The notes beneath the pieces are model-generated. The model had not been told where the DNA came from. It did not search any database and saw only the letters and a list, made by a program, of their open reading frames with translations. This document shows, in pieces, positions 21,631 through 33,134 of a stretch of 64,000 bases of DNA. Made by a program: the position numbers and the translations under genes. Position 1 is the first letter of the stretch; each line of letters opens with the position of its first letter. Origin of the DNA: Caenorhabditis remanei (taxonomy: Eukaryota > Nematoda > Chromadorea > Rhabditida > Rhabditidae); assembly GCF_010183535.1 (NCBI RefSeq), contig NC_071333.1, forward strand, positions 5,392,587-5,456,586. Direction: 5' to 3'.

Positions 21631-23636
21631 CTAACGCTTAAAATTATCATACTCCCATGGATTCATTGAGTTTGCCTCACTTTTCTCAAAACTTCCAAAG
21701 GTTTCATGACAAGATGGAAAACTTTTTATTGACTGCAAACTTTCAATAATTTCTTTTCAAAACTTATTAAAAATGTCTGTGTTAGAGCATTTGCAATTAT
21801 AATTTTTTTTTAGCCGATTTCCTCGTTTATTTTTCTAAACTTTTCAACAAAAATTTTTGTACGCTATGATAACGCTACTTTTTTTGTTTGATTTGTAGGG
21901 CACTTTTTTATTACCGCTTTAAAGATTAGTTTGAATATTGAATTCACACCTTCCAAACTAAAATTTCCCATAACTACATTGACTGTAATCAATTGTTAGT
22001 ACTCTTGTAATAAACATTTTTTGTCGTGTAGCATTATTCGATGCAAACACTTTTCAATTAATAAATTACTGAGGGTGAGTGTGTTTTTATCCAAGTGTAT
22101 GTTTTAAATGAATACCTTGACAGGTTGAAGAATAAATCGTTATTTTCTATATTAATAATTTTTTGAATATGTGGAGAAACTCAATCTGATCAGAGCTTGA
22201 TTTCTAAAAACTTTTTCAAAAACATTACCCAGAAGATAGAAAAGTGACCTAAACATGTTTAAACTGCAGCATTAAAAAATTGGAAGAGTTCGTCTTTATA
22301 TTAACTAATTTTCCCACAAGAAAACGTCGTGAAAAAAATCAAATACAGAGCCATTATCGAAAGTTTGTCAAATCATGCTCATACGTGAAAAACTCGTTTC
22401 GAAACACAAATGGCCTCTCGGTAGAATCACAACAGCAGTGGATGAACAGCGAATAATCCAATACATCATCGTATATTTTGAGGCTCAGCCACAGGAAGAG
22501 CCATCAACCAACTAATCCTACTCGGAACCAATATTTTGACACTAATACTGAGCCAAATCAAAAAAGAGTGATGCAGATTTTGAAAATCCCCTATTAGCGT
22601 TTTATCTACACAAACTCTCAACAGATACATCAAAACAAGAAACACTTGAGTTCACATGAAGGAGTAATTCTGAATAGTCATCACCGTCAGCTCAAGCGTC
22701 TTTTTTTTGACAATGCATATGTTTTAATCGATTTACTTTTTTTGCAATCGGCTTTTTTGGATATTCAGCCTTTTTACCTATTTTTCTTTAGTTTTTCTGT
22801 TTTTAAATTATTGTAATATCTTCCTTTTTCTTCCTGGTCATCTATTTAGTGTATATTATTCCTGTTTTTCTGAAAAACGTAATAAAAACTCATAAACGGA
22901 TTGCCAAACAAATTAGGGCCTCAAATTTCTAAAATTTTCGTCATTTTCACGATGCACCGGTCACGAGTATACTTTTCCCATTGAATAATCTACTTAGTAC
23001 ATACCTGTTTTTTCACGCATCTTCTTTCACGTTTTCAACATAATTACCATATGAAACTGCCAGAGTCATTATTATCAGCTTGAACTTCTTTCAAATCTTT
23101 TCATTATTTAATTTTTTTACTTAGATTTCTTTTTCATTGTTTCTCCTATCCTTCTAAATTTTTCATTCTTTTCATCAAAGTTCATAGGCGCATCCAATTT
23201 CACTGTTATAATGCGTTGTTCACAGAAAACGCGTGGAACTCGCATACCTTATTCTTATTTAACCGCTGGTGCCTATTTTGAAGATATCTCCTCTATAGGG
23301 ACAAAATGTTTACTGCAAAAGATAAAACCTGACATTTCAACATATAAATATAGCTGTCATAGAGTATACGGGCATGTTAACGCGTTTCAAAATGCTATCA
23401 TTCTCATATATAAAAGACAAGTGGGCGTTGTCTGGACTCTCTCCGGATGTCGGCATTTTGTTTTCATTTCCTAAAATATAAATTATCATCAAAAAACGCC
23501 GACAGCGCACTACTATTAGCTGGTTAACCCACAAACGTGATTTCATGTTATATATTTTTCAATAACACCTTGTGCTTTGAGATTTTTATACTTTTCTGTA
23601 GTTCTTTCATTCATTCTATAGTTTCATTTTTCAGCG
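21631..23636. other. Intergenic, no gene supported
   Basis: Two kilobases of AT-rich sequence. A slightly GC-richer patch at 22.37-22.52 kb has no open frame or hairpin I can support. Near 23.45-23.51 kb a short inverted repeat (GTCGGCATTTTG / AAAACGCCGAC) could form a hairpin upstream of the KH gene. Confidence 0.45.
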
Positions 23637-26124
23637 ATGGCCTCCTCCACTTGTCTATCCCAAACCAGCTCGTCCCAACCTGCTGTAAAACAACAGATTC
23701 TCAAACCCAAAGTCCAAAGTAAGTAGAAATTTGCTTTTAAAAAACAGGTTAGACTGCATATGCTCAGAAAGAATATTTGTAGCACTAGCTGGAAATACAT
23801 AAGTTTTAAAAACTGAAGTTTTTTTTTTCATAAATTATATGGCTCAGAGTCTGTTGAGAAGACAAAACTTTTGGTATAACTATAATCACCAAAATGGTTC
23901 ACTGATAACTTAATACGGTATAACCAGTGTCAATGTTGAATGTATAATCATTCAGAAAACGAAATTTAAATGTTATTTTTCATTGAAAACAATAAGCAAT
24001 GATTTTTCAGCAACGACTAAATTTCCATTAACGGAAGAGCAGAGAGAACTGTTGATTACCAGTGGATGCATCCCGAACCTTCGAGAAATCGAGGCAGGAA
24101 AGGCAGCATATAGTAAGTTTACAAACCTTTTCTCAAACAAGGTATCAATCTAATCATGCACTCAACTTTTCAGTAATGTCGGACATGTGCAGTGTCCCAC
24201 CAAAACAGCAAGAGGACATGAAAAAAGTGATTGAAGAAAAAGCGTACCGGGATGCTCGCAAAGGAAAGCACCCAATTCCAAGCCGTTGTTCGAACTACGG
24301 TGAGTTGAGAAAAAACTAGCAAGAGAGCTAAAATGGATGATTCGACAATTTTACTAGATTATTTTCTGTTAACGTTTTATTTTATCTACTCCATCCGTTC
24401 CGTATCATAAACTTAAATTAGCATTTTCGGTTGAAAAGAGTTAAAAGAAAGAGATGGGAAAAGGAAAAAGCTGGGAAACCAAAAAGAAAAGTGATCTTTC
24501 ACATACATGACAACAGTATATGTATATGAAAGTATATGAAAAATCCCTGGTGCAGTTTTTAACGTTTTTTAAATGTTACAATGCCTGTATATTTTCTGAT
24601 CGTTATAATTTTTGCGCTATTTACATTACAAACACAACTGTTATATTTCTGTAAAAAAACGTTAATTAGTTTAAATTTGGCTGCCCGGAAAGAATTTTAT
24701 TTTTTTAGGTTACTTTAAATTTAAAAAGTAAGTTAGAATGTTTTTTCTATTACAGTGTACCACAACAAAAACAAAATTCTGGAAATCAGCGGATGTGATG
24801 ATATTTCCATAGGGTCACAAGTCTACGCGAACAAATATCGTTATGTGAAAATAAAAGGTTCTCCAGAATCGATCATCAAAGCAAGACAAACTCTTGATGA
24901 TTGTTGTTTCTGTCACTTTGAGGAAGAATACGATTATAATGTCAACCATCGCCGGACCAATGACAAGGTCGACTTCTTTTTGTATGTTCCAAAAGAGTGT
25001 TCGCGGAAGTTCAATTCTAACGAAGGAATTCGTGCAGCACAGTCAAACGCTGTAAGTTTTCATTCGAATTATTGAATATGGTTTACCTGAGAAAACGTCC
25101 ACAGGCTACACATATGTCTTTTTTTCAGCTCTTCCATTCGACTCGAGTCCAGCACCAAATGATATCAGTTCATGAAGATTGTAACCCTCCAATCATCATG
25201 ATTGGACCCGGCGATAAAATGCGAGAAGCCAAAGCGAGTGTGGTTGAGCTGTTTGCAGAATTTTCTGAAGAGAAGGCATCCATCTCAATTCCAAAAAACA
25301 ATGGGTTCTATGGGCACATTATTGGAACAAAAGGGTCTACCATCCGTGAACTGTCAAGAACAACTGGAGCAGACATCTGGATTGACAAAGACGAAGCAGT
25401 TGCTATGATTGAAGGGACAAAGAAGTCAACAGCGGCGGCACAAGTTAAGATTCAACAAATGGTCAAAGATTATCAAGATCAATCGAATCGATATGACGGT
25501 AAGTTTTTAAAAAATCAGTTTTCATCTTTCAAATACACATTAATTTCAGCTGGCCCATCATCTAACAAGCGATCGACACGTATTTCATCGTCCTTGACCT
25601 CTCGAAAACGAAGAAGAAGAGACAGTGGTTGTGATTATGTCAGAGATTATCGCCAGAGTAGGTTCTTAATAAAGAAAAAATAAAAGTTAAAAATTATTTT
25701 GATAAATTATTTAGCTTTCTTTAAAAAACATAGTATTACATCAAAATCAGAGATGAGCGGAAGAGTTGGCGGAAGAAATCCGTAAATTGGCGGAGTAGCT
25801 TTTCATCGAGACGGTAGCAAAGGTGTTCAACTTAGTTTTTATTATTTATACTCCGCCAATTTAAGTATTTCCTCCGCCAACTCTTCCGCTTGTCTCTGAT
25901 CAAAATGCTCGAACAAAAACTCTGACATATAGAACAATAGTTTTTCTGGTTTCCGAAAAGTAATGAGAATTGAAAAGATAGTTACTCTCAAATTGAATGC
26001 TAGCTCTCTAAATTCAAGTTTTATCAGGTTGAAATGAGTATACACATAACATCAGACAACCATATTTAATACTTTAAATTTCTATATTCATTGATGTTTT
26101 TCAGAGAACCGCCATCGCAAGTAG
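23637..26124 (+). CDS. KH-domain RNA-binding protein
   Basis: Exons 23637-23718, 24011-24112, 24174-24299, 24756-25051, 25129-25498, 25550-25657, 26105-26124 (367 aa, phases consistent). Residues ~252-317 form a KH domain with an intact GxxG loop (GTKG, 268-271) in 'YGHIIGTKGSTIRELS', the signature for single-stranded RNA/DNA binding. Two earlier stretches look like decayed KH repeats: one ending 'VKIKGSPESIIKARQTL' (exon 4) and one ending 'IGPGDKMREAKASVVEL' (exon 5); both lack GxxG. The C-terminus is Ser/Arg/Lys-rich (KRRRRR-like). If the last intron is retained, the protein ends a few residues later at 25683 instead. That intron hosts a MITE. It is probably a cytoplasmic or nuclear RNA regulator. 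An AG two bases before the ATG (TTTTTCAGCG) suggests spliced-leader addition. Confidence 0.85.
25748..25898. mobile_element. 151-bp hAT-like MITE in the KH-gene intron
   Basis: Ends CAGAGATGAGCGGAAGAG and CTTCCGCTTGTCTCTG, with a longer imperfect inverted repeat (GTTGGCGGA / TCCGCCAAC). It is flanked by perfect 8-bp duplications ATCAAAAT (25740-25747 and 25899-25906). Non-coding. It sits inside the alternative last intron of the KH gene. Confidence 0.92.
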
Positions 26125-27290
26125 GGATAATCTGGATTCACACAAGTCTTCTCTGCTTTTGCTGCTTTTGCATCACTGTCTCTACATTACTTCAATAATG
26201 CACCACTTTAATCACCTGTTGCTCTCTCTTTTTTGATGATCTCATTGAATCCTGAAATACTTATATCACCCTCTAAAAACTATATCGCCGGCTTAAATTT
26301 TTTTTGCATAATTTACCCCCGGATTTTTTCTGGTGTTTGTGACAACTTATTTTGAAATTTCAGTATTTCATCTTACTTCCCAAAGATTGACTGATATTAC
26401 TTTGCAAACATTATTTCTTATTTTGCATGTTTTCTTTATTTATATTGCATGATTTTTGCTTAATCTTATATTTCATAATTGCTAGATCAAATGTGTAATT
26501 TTTACGTTTGAAGTATTTTTCATTCTATCATTCGAAAAATTCAGGTATACATATGTACATAGTGTTTTTCCGCACATAATGTGATACTACACTGAAATCA
26601 ACCGTATGTGACCAAAATTAGAAGGATCTCAGCCATTGGTCCATAGCCACCAGAGACAATAAACTTTTAGATATATCATGTATATATTTCATTTGATTGA
26701 AAATTAAATCCGATTGTCAGTTCTTTGTTTTTAGATAACTGTGCAAATGAAATGACTCTTTAGAAGTTAAGATACCAATGGAAGAAAATGTACAGAATCT
26801 ACAATGAAACATACATCAGGCTTTGTAAGATTTATATTCAGTTGTGTACATGTTTTTTGTTTTGCTGGTCGAGTTCCCTTTTTGTTATCAATGGGGTTCC
26901 TCGGTTTTCTTTGAATGAATAGTGAGCTGCTGGAGATGTGCACTAATGTAAGAACTAGACTGAGCTTTCCCAAATCGGATCAATAATTCAAAGATTGGAA
27001 TGAGTATTAGCAAATGATTTTGTACAGGTGAACAATCATCTTTTTGGAGTCAGCAGCGGGACAAAGAAGAACATTTATAAATGCAGCCTTGTGTCAACTT
27101 GGAGATTCGCACTCATTTTTTCATCAAATTTGTTGATGCAGGTAAAATTCAAGACCGCAAATTTGTACACGGATTATATGAGCCTTTATAATCTCTTAAC
27201 GGTTATCTACTAATCTTCTAAAAATTGAAAGAGGACGAAAACAGATGGATTACAAAAAATGTAAGAGTGAATATGCCATTGATTGGAATT
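26125..27290. other. Intergenic, no gene supported
   Basis: AT-rich 3' flank of the KH gene. No exon, RNA gene or repeat that I can support. Confidence 0.5.
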
Positions 27291-27294
27291 CCAT

Positions 27295-27875
27295 GTGATG
27301 AGTGGAATAGCGATGTAAAAATAACTAGTCTCGTATTCAGCAGAATTTCTTAACAAATTCTATTTTAAGAACATTATTCCCACATACGTCAACACGTTGT
27401 TCACTGAAGCGATTTTCTTTGTCAGATTAGTGTTTTGATCCATTCTTCCATAACAATTACAAAAAGTATGTTGGCGTAGAAACTTTTTTTTTAAAAACTG
27501 GAAACTACCGAAAGTTTAGCAAATCACATGTATCACATTTGGATTTTCAGACCAAAATATCTGAATTCACGGATGATTTTCCATCAGAATTCAATTGTCT
27601 TCCGATTCTTAGAGGTCTTGCTGCTGAACTCCCAGTCAGTTTCGAGCATTTTCTAGTCAGATAAACCCTTCCAAAGCGTCTTGACAAGAGTAAAACATCG
27701 AATAGAGTGACTGGTGGGTTAGCGATGTGGAAGAATATTGAGTCATGGGTGTGTTTTTGAACTTCTTAACAATTTCTATTCTTAGAAAACATTTCCCTTT
27801 TTTATCACGTCAACAAACTGCTCCCTGAAGCGAAAATCGGTGTCAGATTAGTGTTTTGATGCATGCTCTCAAAAA
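27295..27875 (+). repeat. Diverged tandem duplication (two ~160-bp units)
   Basis: Units at ~27295-27450 and ~27703-27875 share an ordered set of blocks: TTAGCGATGT-like, TTCTTAACAA-TTCTATT, ACGTCAACA, CTGAAGCGA and GTCAGATTAGTGTTTTGAT. They are separated by ~250 bp. There is no coding frame in common. It is an old local duplication of unknown origin. Confidence 0.6.
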
Positions 27876-28135
27876 AGGGGGCGTATTCTACTGAGGCTTC
27901 TCTCCGTCTCCTATCTTAAATCTCTATAGATGACCAATATTTGGTGTTAACATTCATTTCCGTTTCCAAGGCGCCTATCTGGTAGGGTGCCAGTATTCTT
28001 ATTTTAATTGAATTCTAATTTATCATTGTTTGCGGTGAGTAGTTTTATATTGAGTTTTGAGTACAGTCTCCTTTTCAGGGTGAATCAGATGTAGGAAAAC
28101 ACTGGTTCTCTCCATCTGCCTCGCAAATTTGACGA

Positions 28136-28236
28136 GGGACGGGTCATCGCACGATTCTGCGGAAGACGGGTAACCACGGGTTCTTCGCCGAACGAGTCAT
28201 CGCACGATATTGTGGAAGACGAGCAACCACAGAAAT
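28136..28236. repeat. Short tandem repeat of a ~60-bp GC-rich unit
   Basis: Two adjacent copies share GTCATCGCACGAT, a TGTGGAAGAC/TGCGGAAGAC block and AACCAC, with small changes. They sit in a GC-richer patch (28.07-28.24 kb) that follows a CCTTTTCAG acceptor-like site and is followed by AATAAA near 28252. It may be part of an unannotated transcript, possibly non-coding. Confidence 0.55.
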
Positions 28237-28450
28237 AAAAATTTATGATATTGAATAAAGTTTTTTTTTGAAAAACTGTGTGTTATCATTCTTTGTCAAA
28301 AACGGTTTTGAACCAAATTGAATAATGGTCTTTTCCTTCAATTGAGTGTTATCTCAGATTGTGGGGTAGAATGTACTGGGAATTCAAACGCTTTGTGGGC
28401 TTCATGTATAAGTTGAATTTCAAACAAGTCAAAGTCAACTTTTTCAAGTA

Positions 28451-28701
28451 TTGTTGTTGTCTGCCCCCGGCTAGCCTCAACCTGCGATTCCCACCGTCAA
28501 GCTCTTGCTTCTTTGCGAATCTATCGAACTTCCCATGATGTATCCTTCTCTTCGGCTTGGATCATTGCTCTATCAATCGATTTGTGGACAACTTCTCACA
28601 CCGACTCTGCTGTCCGCCCAGCTGGAGGAAACATCGACGGGCCTGAAACCAAAGATTTGGTTTCTGACATAAAATCTATGTTTTCAGCTCCTTCGATCTA
28701 A
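28451..28701 (+). other. Coding-like open stretch, unidentified
   Basis: An open frame of ~80 codons ends at TAA 28701 and begins after a TTTTTCAAG acceptor-like string. Its codon use (Ser/Leu/Thr rich, C-ending codons) differs from the AT-rich surroundings and resembles the LINE at 57-59 kb more than host genes. There is no ATG near the beginning. It may be a fragment of a transposon frame or a decayed exon. No family recognised. Confidence 0.3.
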
Positions 28702-30339
28702 TTTCACGCAAAAACTACGTTTCTCAGTTTTTCCTAGCGCAATACTTCGAATTTTCATCGATGTTTTCTTTTTCTAAGTACAACATTCCATGAAAATGGC
28801 GAAATCGTCTCGTCGAGCAAATAGAGGACATAATAATTGGCAGTTTGTGGTTTAGTCATTGTTGTTTTCACCGGGATATGCTTTTTTACGGCATTTCCGA
28901 TCACTTATCATCTCTGACAGTTGCATTCTTCCATATGATTTGTTGGACGCGGTTTCTCTACATATATCTAGCCGTTTAATTTGTCTATTGTCTCTCTCCC
29001 ACTTCCCTCGTTTTGCCTGAACGATTTATGATGACTCGAGTCGGAGAAAACATCTTGTTCGGTAGACACTTTTACAAGAGTTTTGATTATCAGACCAAAA
29101 AATTGATCCATTCCATATTCTTGATGCAATTTCCAAAGTTGAAATAACTTCTGGTTTTGCAAATAAAAAGCTTCACTCTTACCTCATTAAGATATTTTAT
29201 GGAATACGGCTCAAATGGGGACGGAGGGGTTTGCTGCGCAAAGAGTGCAAGTTTGTTTTAGGGCCCGACCGCCTTTCTTTCTCATTTCTCAAAATTTCAG
29301 AACAGTGAAACAGATGGAAAAACTCCACATGCGTTTCATTTGTTTTATTCATAAAAATGATTACATTTAAAAGAGTGGGCGGAGAAAAAATTGATAAGAA
29401 AGTTGAAGTCGTAACAGGTTAACTTTTTTATTGTCGATTTATTTATAAAACATGAATAAACATGGAAGAATAGAGTTATGTAATCTAAAAACGTTCAAAT
29501 GATGAAAAAACTAAAAAGAGAGTAATACTTATTTCATAATAAAGTTTAAGTATAAAACCGATATCATAATTGAACAAAACAAGTCAAAACATAGAATGGA
29601 GTAGGAAAACGTGGAAAAAAGAGGGAAGTGGGAAGAAAAGTGAGAGATGCGTTCACCTTCAAAAGCGTCAAAGTTGTAGGTTGATAAAAAGATATCTAAA
29701 GTGAGTGAAGAAGACAAAGAAAATATCATTTTAAAAGTGTTTCAATTATTTTCGTATTCTGCCATGAAGGTTTCGAAGAAGTTGTTGTTGAAAAAATCCT
29801 CATCTGAATATTTCTTTGATTTTTTAGAATTTTTTCTTAACATTGAAAAAAAACAATCAGTACGTTCGCTTTTTAATACAGTCATTGCTATGAATCTGTC
29901 AATATTAGAGGTGTTACAGGAGAGAATAATCAGCTTTGAAAGAATGCCAGTTGGCCACTATTTTTTCTACAGAGGAAGTATGTAAATAACAATATAAATA
30001 ACGAGATGATTCTTACGACAGTGCTTTGCCGTTCAATGAAAAAGAGTACTGGTAGTAGAAATTTGTCAACCGCAAAAACGAAATGCTACTTTTGACCTTT
30101 CAAATCCACGGAAAATTTGTTTTGTGGTACAATCAGTGGGCCCGCAACTTAAACACACGTTTATCACTCTCAATTCAAATCCGTCCATTCTATTACCTTC
30201 AGTCTTTAGAAAATGAAGACCTTTATTGCAGGTTTGCAAAAATGAAATTCAGTTTCACAAGTTACAATGATAAAAATAATATTTGCTTATACATCTAACC
30301 TCTTGGCTACAACTTAATAATCCTGTTTTTTTCAGAATG
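28702..30339. other. Intergenic, weak open frames only
   Basis: The longest frame (29701-29985, plus, Lys/Phe/Ser rich) ends just after a GTATGT donor-like site, but no partner exon was found, so I do not call it. The rest is AT-rich. Confidence 0.4.
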
Positions 30340-33075
30340 TTAAACTTTGACAATTTGGACATTCGAAAACTCACCGAGAGGACTTCTCCTGCTTGATTCT
30401 TGTAAATGTTTTGCGTGACGAATCAATCGACGGAAAGCAGTAGTACCATCCGCCAGTGTTGTTTGTTGGTTCTCCCTGAATTGGTCTTCGAGAGCATTGA
30501 TTGGATTGTATTGCGGAGTGTTTTTCCACAGTTGAAGACCAGCGAGGAAATTACAGACAATAGTGGCTGAAAGAATTGGGTTGGTTCTCACGTAACGTAT
30601 AAAGTCAACTCACTGTAGTGTTCCACGTCCTCATCATTCAATTGCAATTCGCTCTTGATATTTCTTCTCGTAATTTTTTCAACATTTGAGGTCGTGCACT
30701 TTGGAATTTTCGCGTCTAAAAACATTTGAAATTGCCCGTTTCGTCGTCAATTTCGAAAAAAGCTAAGTTTGTAGAAACATTTTTACTTCAGAAATATACT
30801 CACACTTCGACATCTTATTTGAATTTTTGATGGTTGGAATGGCTTCTATCAGTTCTGAAAACAATGAAAGTTATTGATGACTTTTCATAATGTTAAACTC
30901 ACGATTGTTACGGGAAGGGAGACGCTGGACCGCGACAACTTGGCTCATCAGCCAAACGTACAAGCAAAAGTTCGATGGTCCATTGAAATTCCACAACAAC
31001 CCGCATTTGTCATCGACACTTAACTTGATCTCGGAAAGTTTAATGTTTTTGTAGTACGGATGCATCAAAGCATTGGTTTTCAAGGAGTGATCCAACCCCA
31101 GAGCGTGTCCTATTTCGTGAGCTAAGATGTACGGGAAATATCGTTTTCGATTTCCTGGACCACCAACCGCGTTGATGTCATTCTCCCAATCTTCCGAATC
31201 ATCAAAGTGAATGTCTCCGTTGAGTGGATATGTGTATCCAGGGAAAAACGTGTGAGCAAGTACATTTGATTGTTTGCTGCCCACAATAGATCCATCAGTG
31301 CCGTCAAACTGAAAAACTATAGGGGTAAAACGTGAAAAACGCTAACAATGCAATTTTCTGATTTTTCCGGTAATACATAGGTTTGTTATTGTGAAGAAGG
31401 ATGAAAATGAAAACTAAATTTTTTTTTAAAACAAGAAGAAGATCAGAGGTAAAATCTTGTTTGTTTCATCAATTGTTTTAGATTATATACTTAACAGTTA
31501 TATGTCTGTTTATGTAAAAATTTAGAAGTCGACTTATTTTCAAAAATAAAAATAAGGATCTTTCAAGAACTTTGAAAAGTCAGAGTAATGACGCTTCTAA
31601 ATATAATTTGCTTTTCTGAAATTATTCACTTTGGTTAAAAATTGATTTCCTGTCCATACAAAACTTGTTATGTGACTCCTTAAAATAAAAATTTTAAACG
31701 GTAGATCCCTAGTTGTTTTTGAATAACATACCGCATACTCATCTCCATGATGTCCAGTTGCAAACATGATATTGATGTCACAGTCGTCTTTTGATGAAGC
31801 CTCTTCGAAGTTGAGTCCAATCTTTTTTTCGTGGCGGATATTACTTTGAGAAGTCCATATATCAAAAGCTTTTTTTACAATCCTTCGAGTTTCCACTGGG
31901 CTCATGTCCGTGGTAAATTCAGAAAGACACCACGTCAGAGATATTGAATTGGGTGATGTGAAATGTTTTTTGGACCATTTCGAACGTTTTGAGAGAGCTG
32001 AAAATATCTAACCTTTTTAAAATTTAGTCCAATTCAAACTTTGTTTGAGCTAAACTTTTTGTCAATTACGCATCTATGTATTTTAGGTGATTGCAATTTT
32101 CAAGAACATAAACTCACAAAATCGTTTGAAACGGGAAGATGTATGAAAAATATCAGTTTGAGAACAGCGTGGTTTCGAAGCAGCTGCCATGGTTTGCTCA
32201 TTCACTTCCCCTGATTCTTCGATTTCGAGGACTTCCTGTATTAAAAATTGTGATTATAAAATTTTATTAAATTGCTCTGTACTTGAAAATTTTTGAGCGC
32301 AGCTTTGAATTCCATTAGAGACGAGTGTTTTTTGAGGTAGCCATACTTCTTCATTTCATTCTGAAAAGTTGAAAAAGTAATTTGAAATCACATGTTTGAT
32401 ATGATGTGTAGTAATAATACATTATTAATCATAATATTTATTTTAGCGTCTAGTTTCATATAATAAAGAACCCTTTCTGATATTGAAGAAAACACCTTTT
32501 GTAATTCATTCTTTTGTCATGAGAATTGTATATTATTTCGTCATTACTCCATGAAGCATCAGTATATTCCAAAGACCTGCGATGCTTTGGGTCTAATATG
32601 TCAACCGTATTTATCACAATCAGGATAACTTATCTTGAAGGTTACATCACATTCATACTGTTTCTTCCTAAGATTTCCAATATTCTAGTGGTTAGAAAAC
32701 CAGATTTCGCTCAGTTGATGTTTTTTCCTAGTGTTCAAGTCATGCATATTATTTGTTTTGCGAAACCTCCAAATGGATTGAAAAAGATCAACTCATTTAT
32801 TTTTCTCATTTTTTAGTGCTCAACAGTCATTTTTTAATCTTTGCCTACAAGCTTCTATTTACAGAACTATAATATAGTGCTGTGCATCTGGTAAAAAATC
32901 TACTTACTTTAATAAAACTATGTGCTTCATTATAATCGAAAGTCATCGACGTGTCGTCAAACGATTCATCCTCCGAATATGTTTCCTTTCCGATATTGAA
33001 CGGTGCTGGGTGTGCAAACGAAAAGAGATAGAGCGCAACAAAGAGAGGTATGGATAACAATTTTCCTTTCGACAT
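30340..33075 (-). CDS. Matrix metalloproteinase (zmp-like, no hemopexin domain)
   Basis: Eight exons on the minus strand: 33075-32908, 32360-32283, 32235-32118, 31997-31732, 31308-30903, 30854-30804, 30715-30614, 30566-30340 (471 aa, phase consistent). A signal peptide is followed by a short prodomain with a peptidoglycan-binding-like helix ('EMKKYGYLKK...ALKNFQ'). The cysteine-switch region reads KPRCSQTD (Cys 106) instead of the usual PRCGVPD. A furin-type RFKR site (117-120) precedes the catalytic domain. That domain has HGDEYAFDG, the zinc site HEIGHALGLDH (274-284) and the Met-turn LMHP (292). All three zinc His and the catalytic Glu are present, so it should be an active extracellular endopeptidase. 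The C-terminal ~125 residues are not a hemopexin propeller and match nothing I know. An ATTTCAG ~44 bp upstream of the ATG may be a spliced-leader site. Confidence 0.9.
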
Positions 33076-33134
33076 TCTCGATGGGAATGAAGGGTTTTAG
33101 AAACCAACCAGACCAAACTGAAATTATTCAATTA

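Noticed and set aside
29701..29985. 94-codon plus-strand frame ending near a donor-like GTATGT
   Set aside because: It starts at GTG, no second exon could be joined, and composition is AT-driven.
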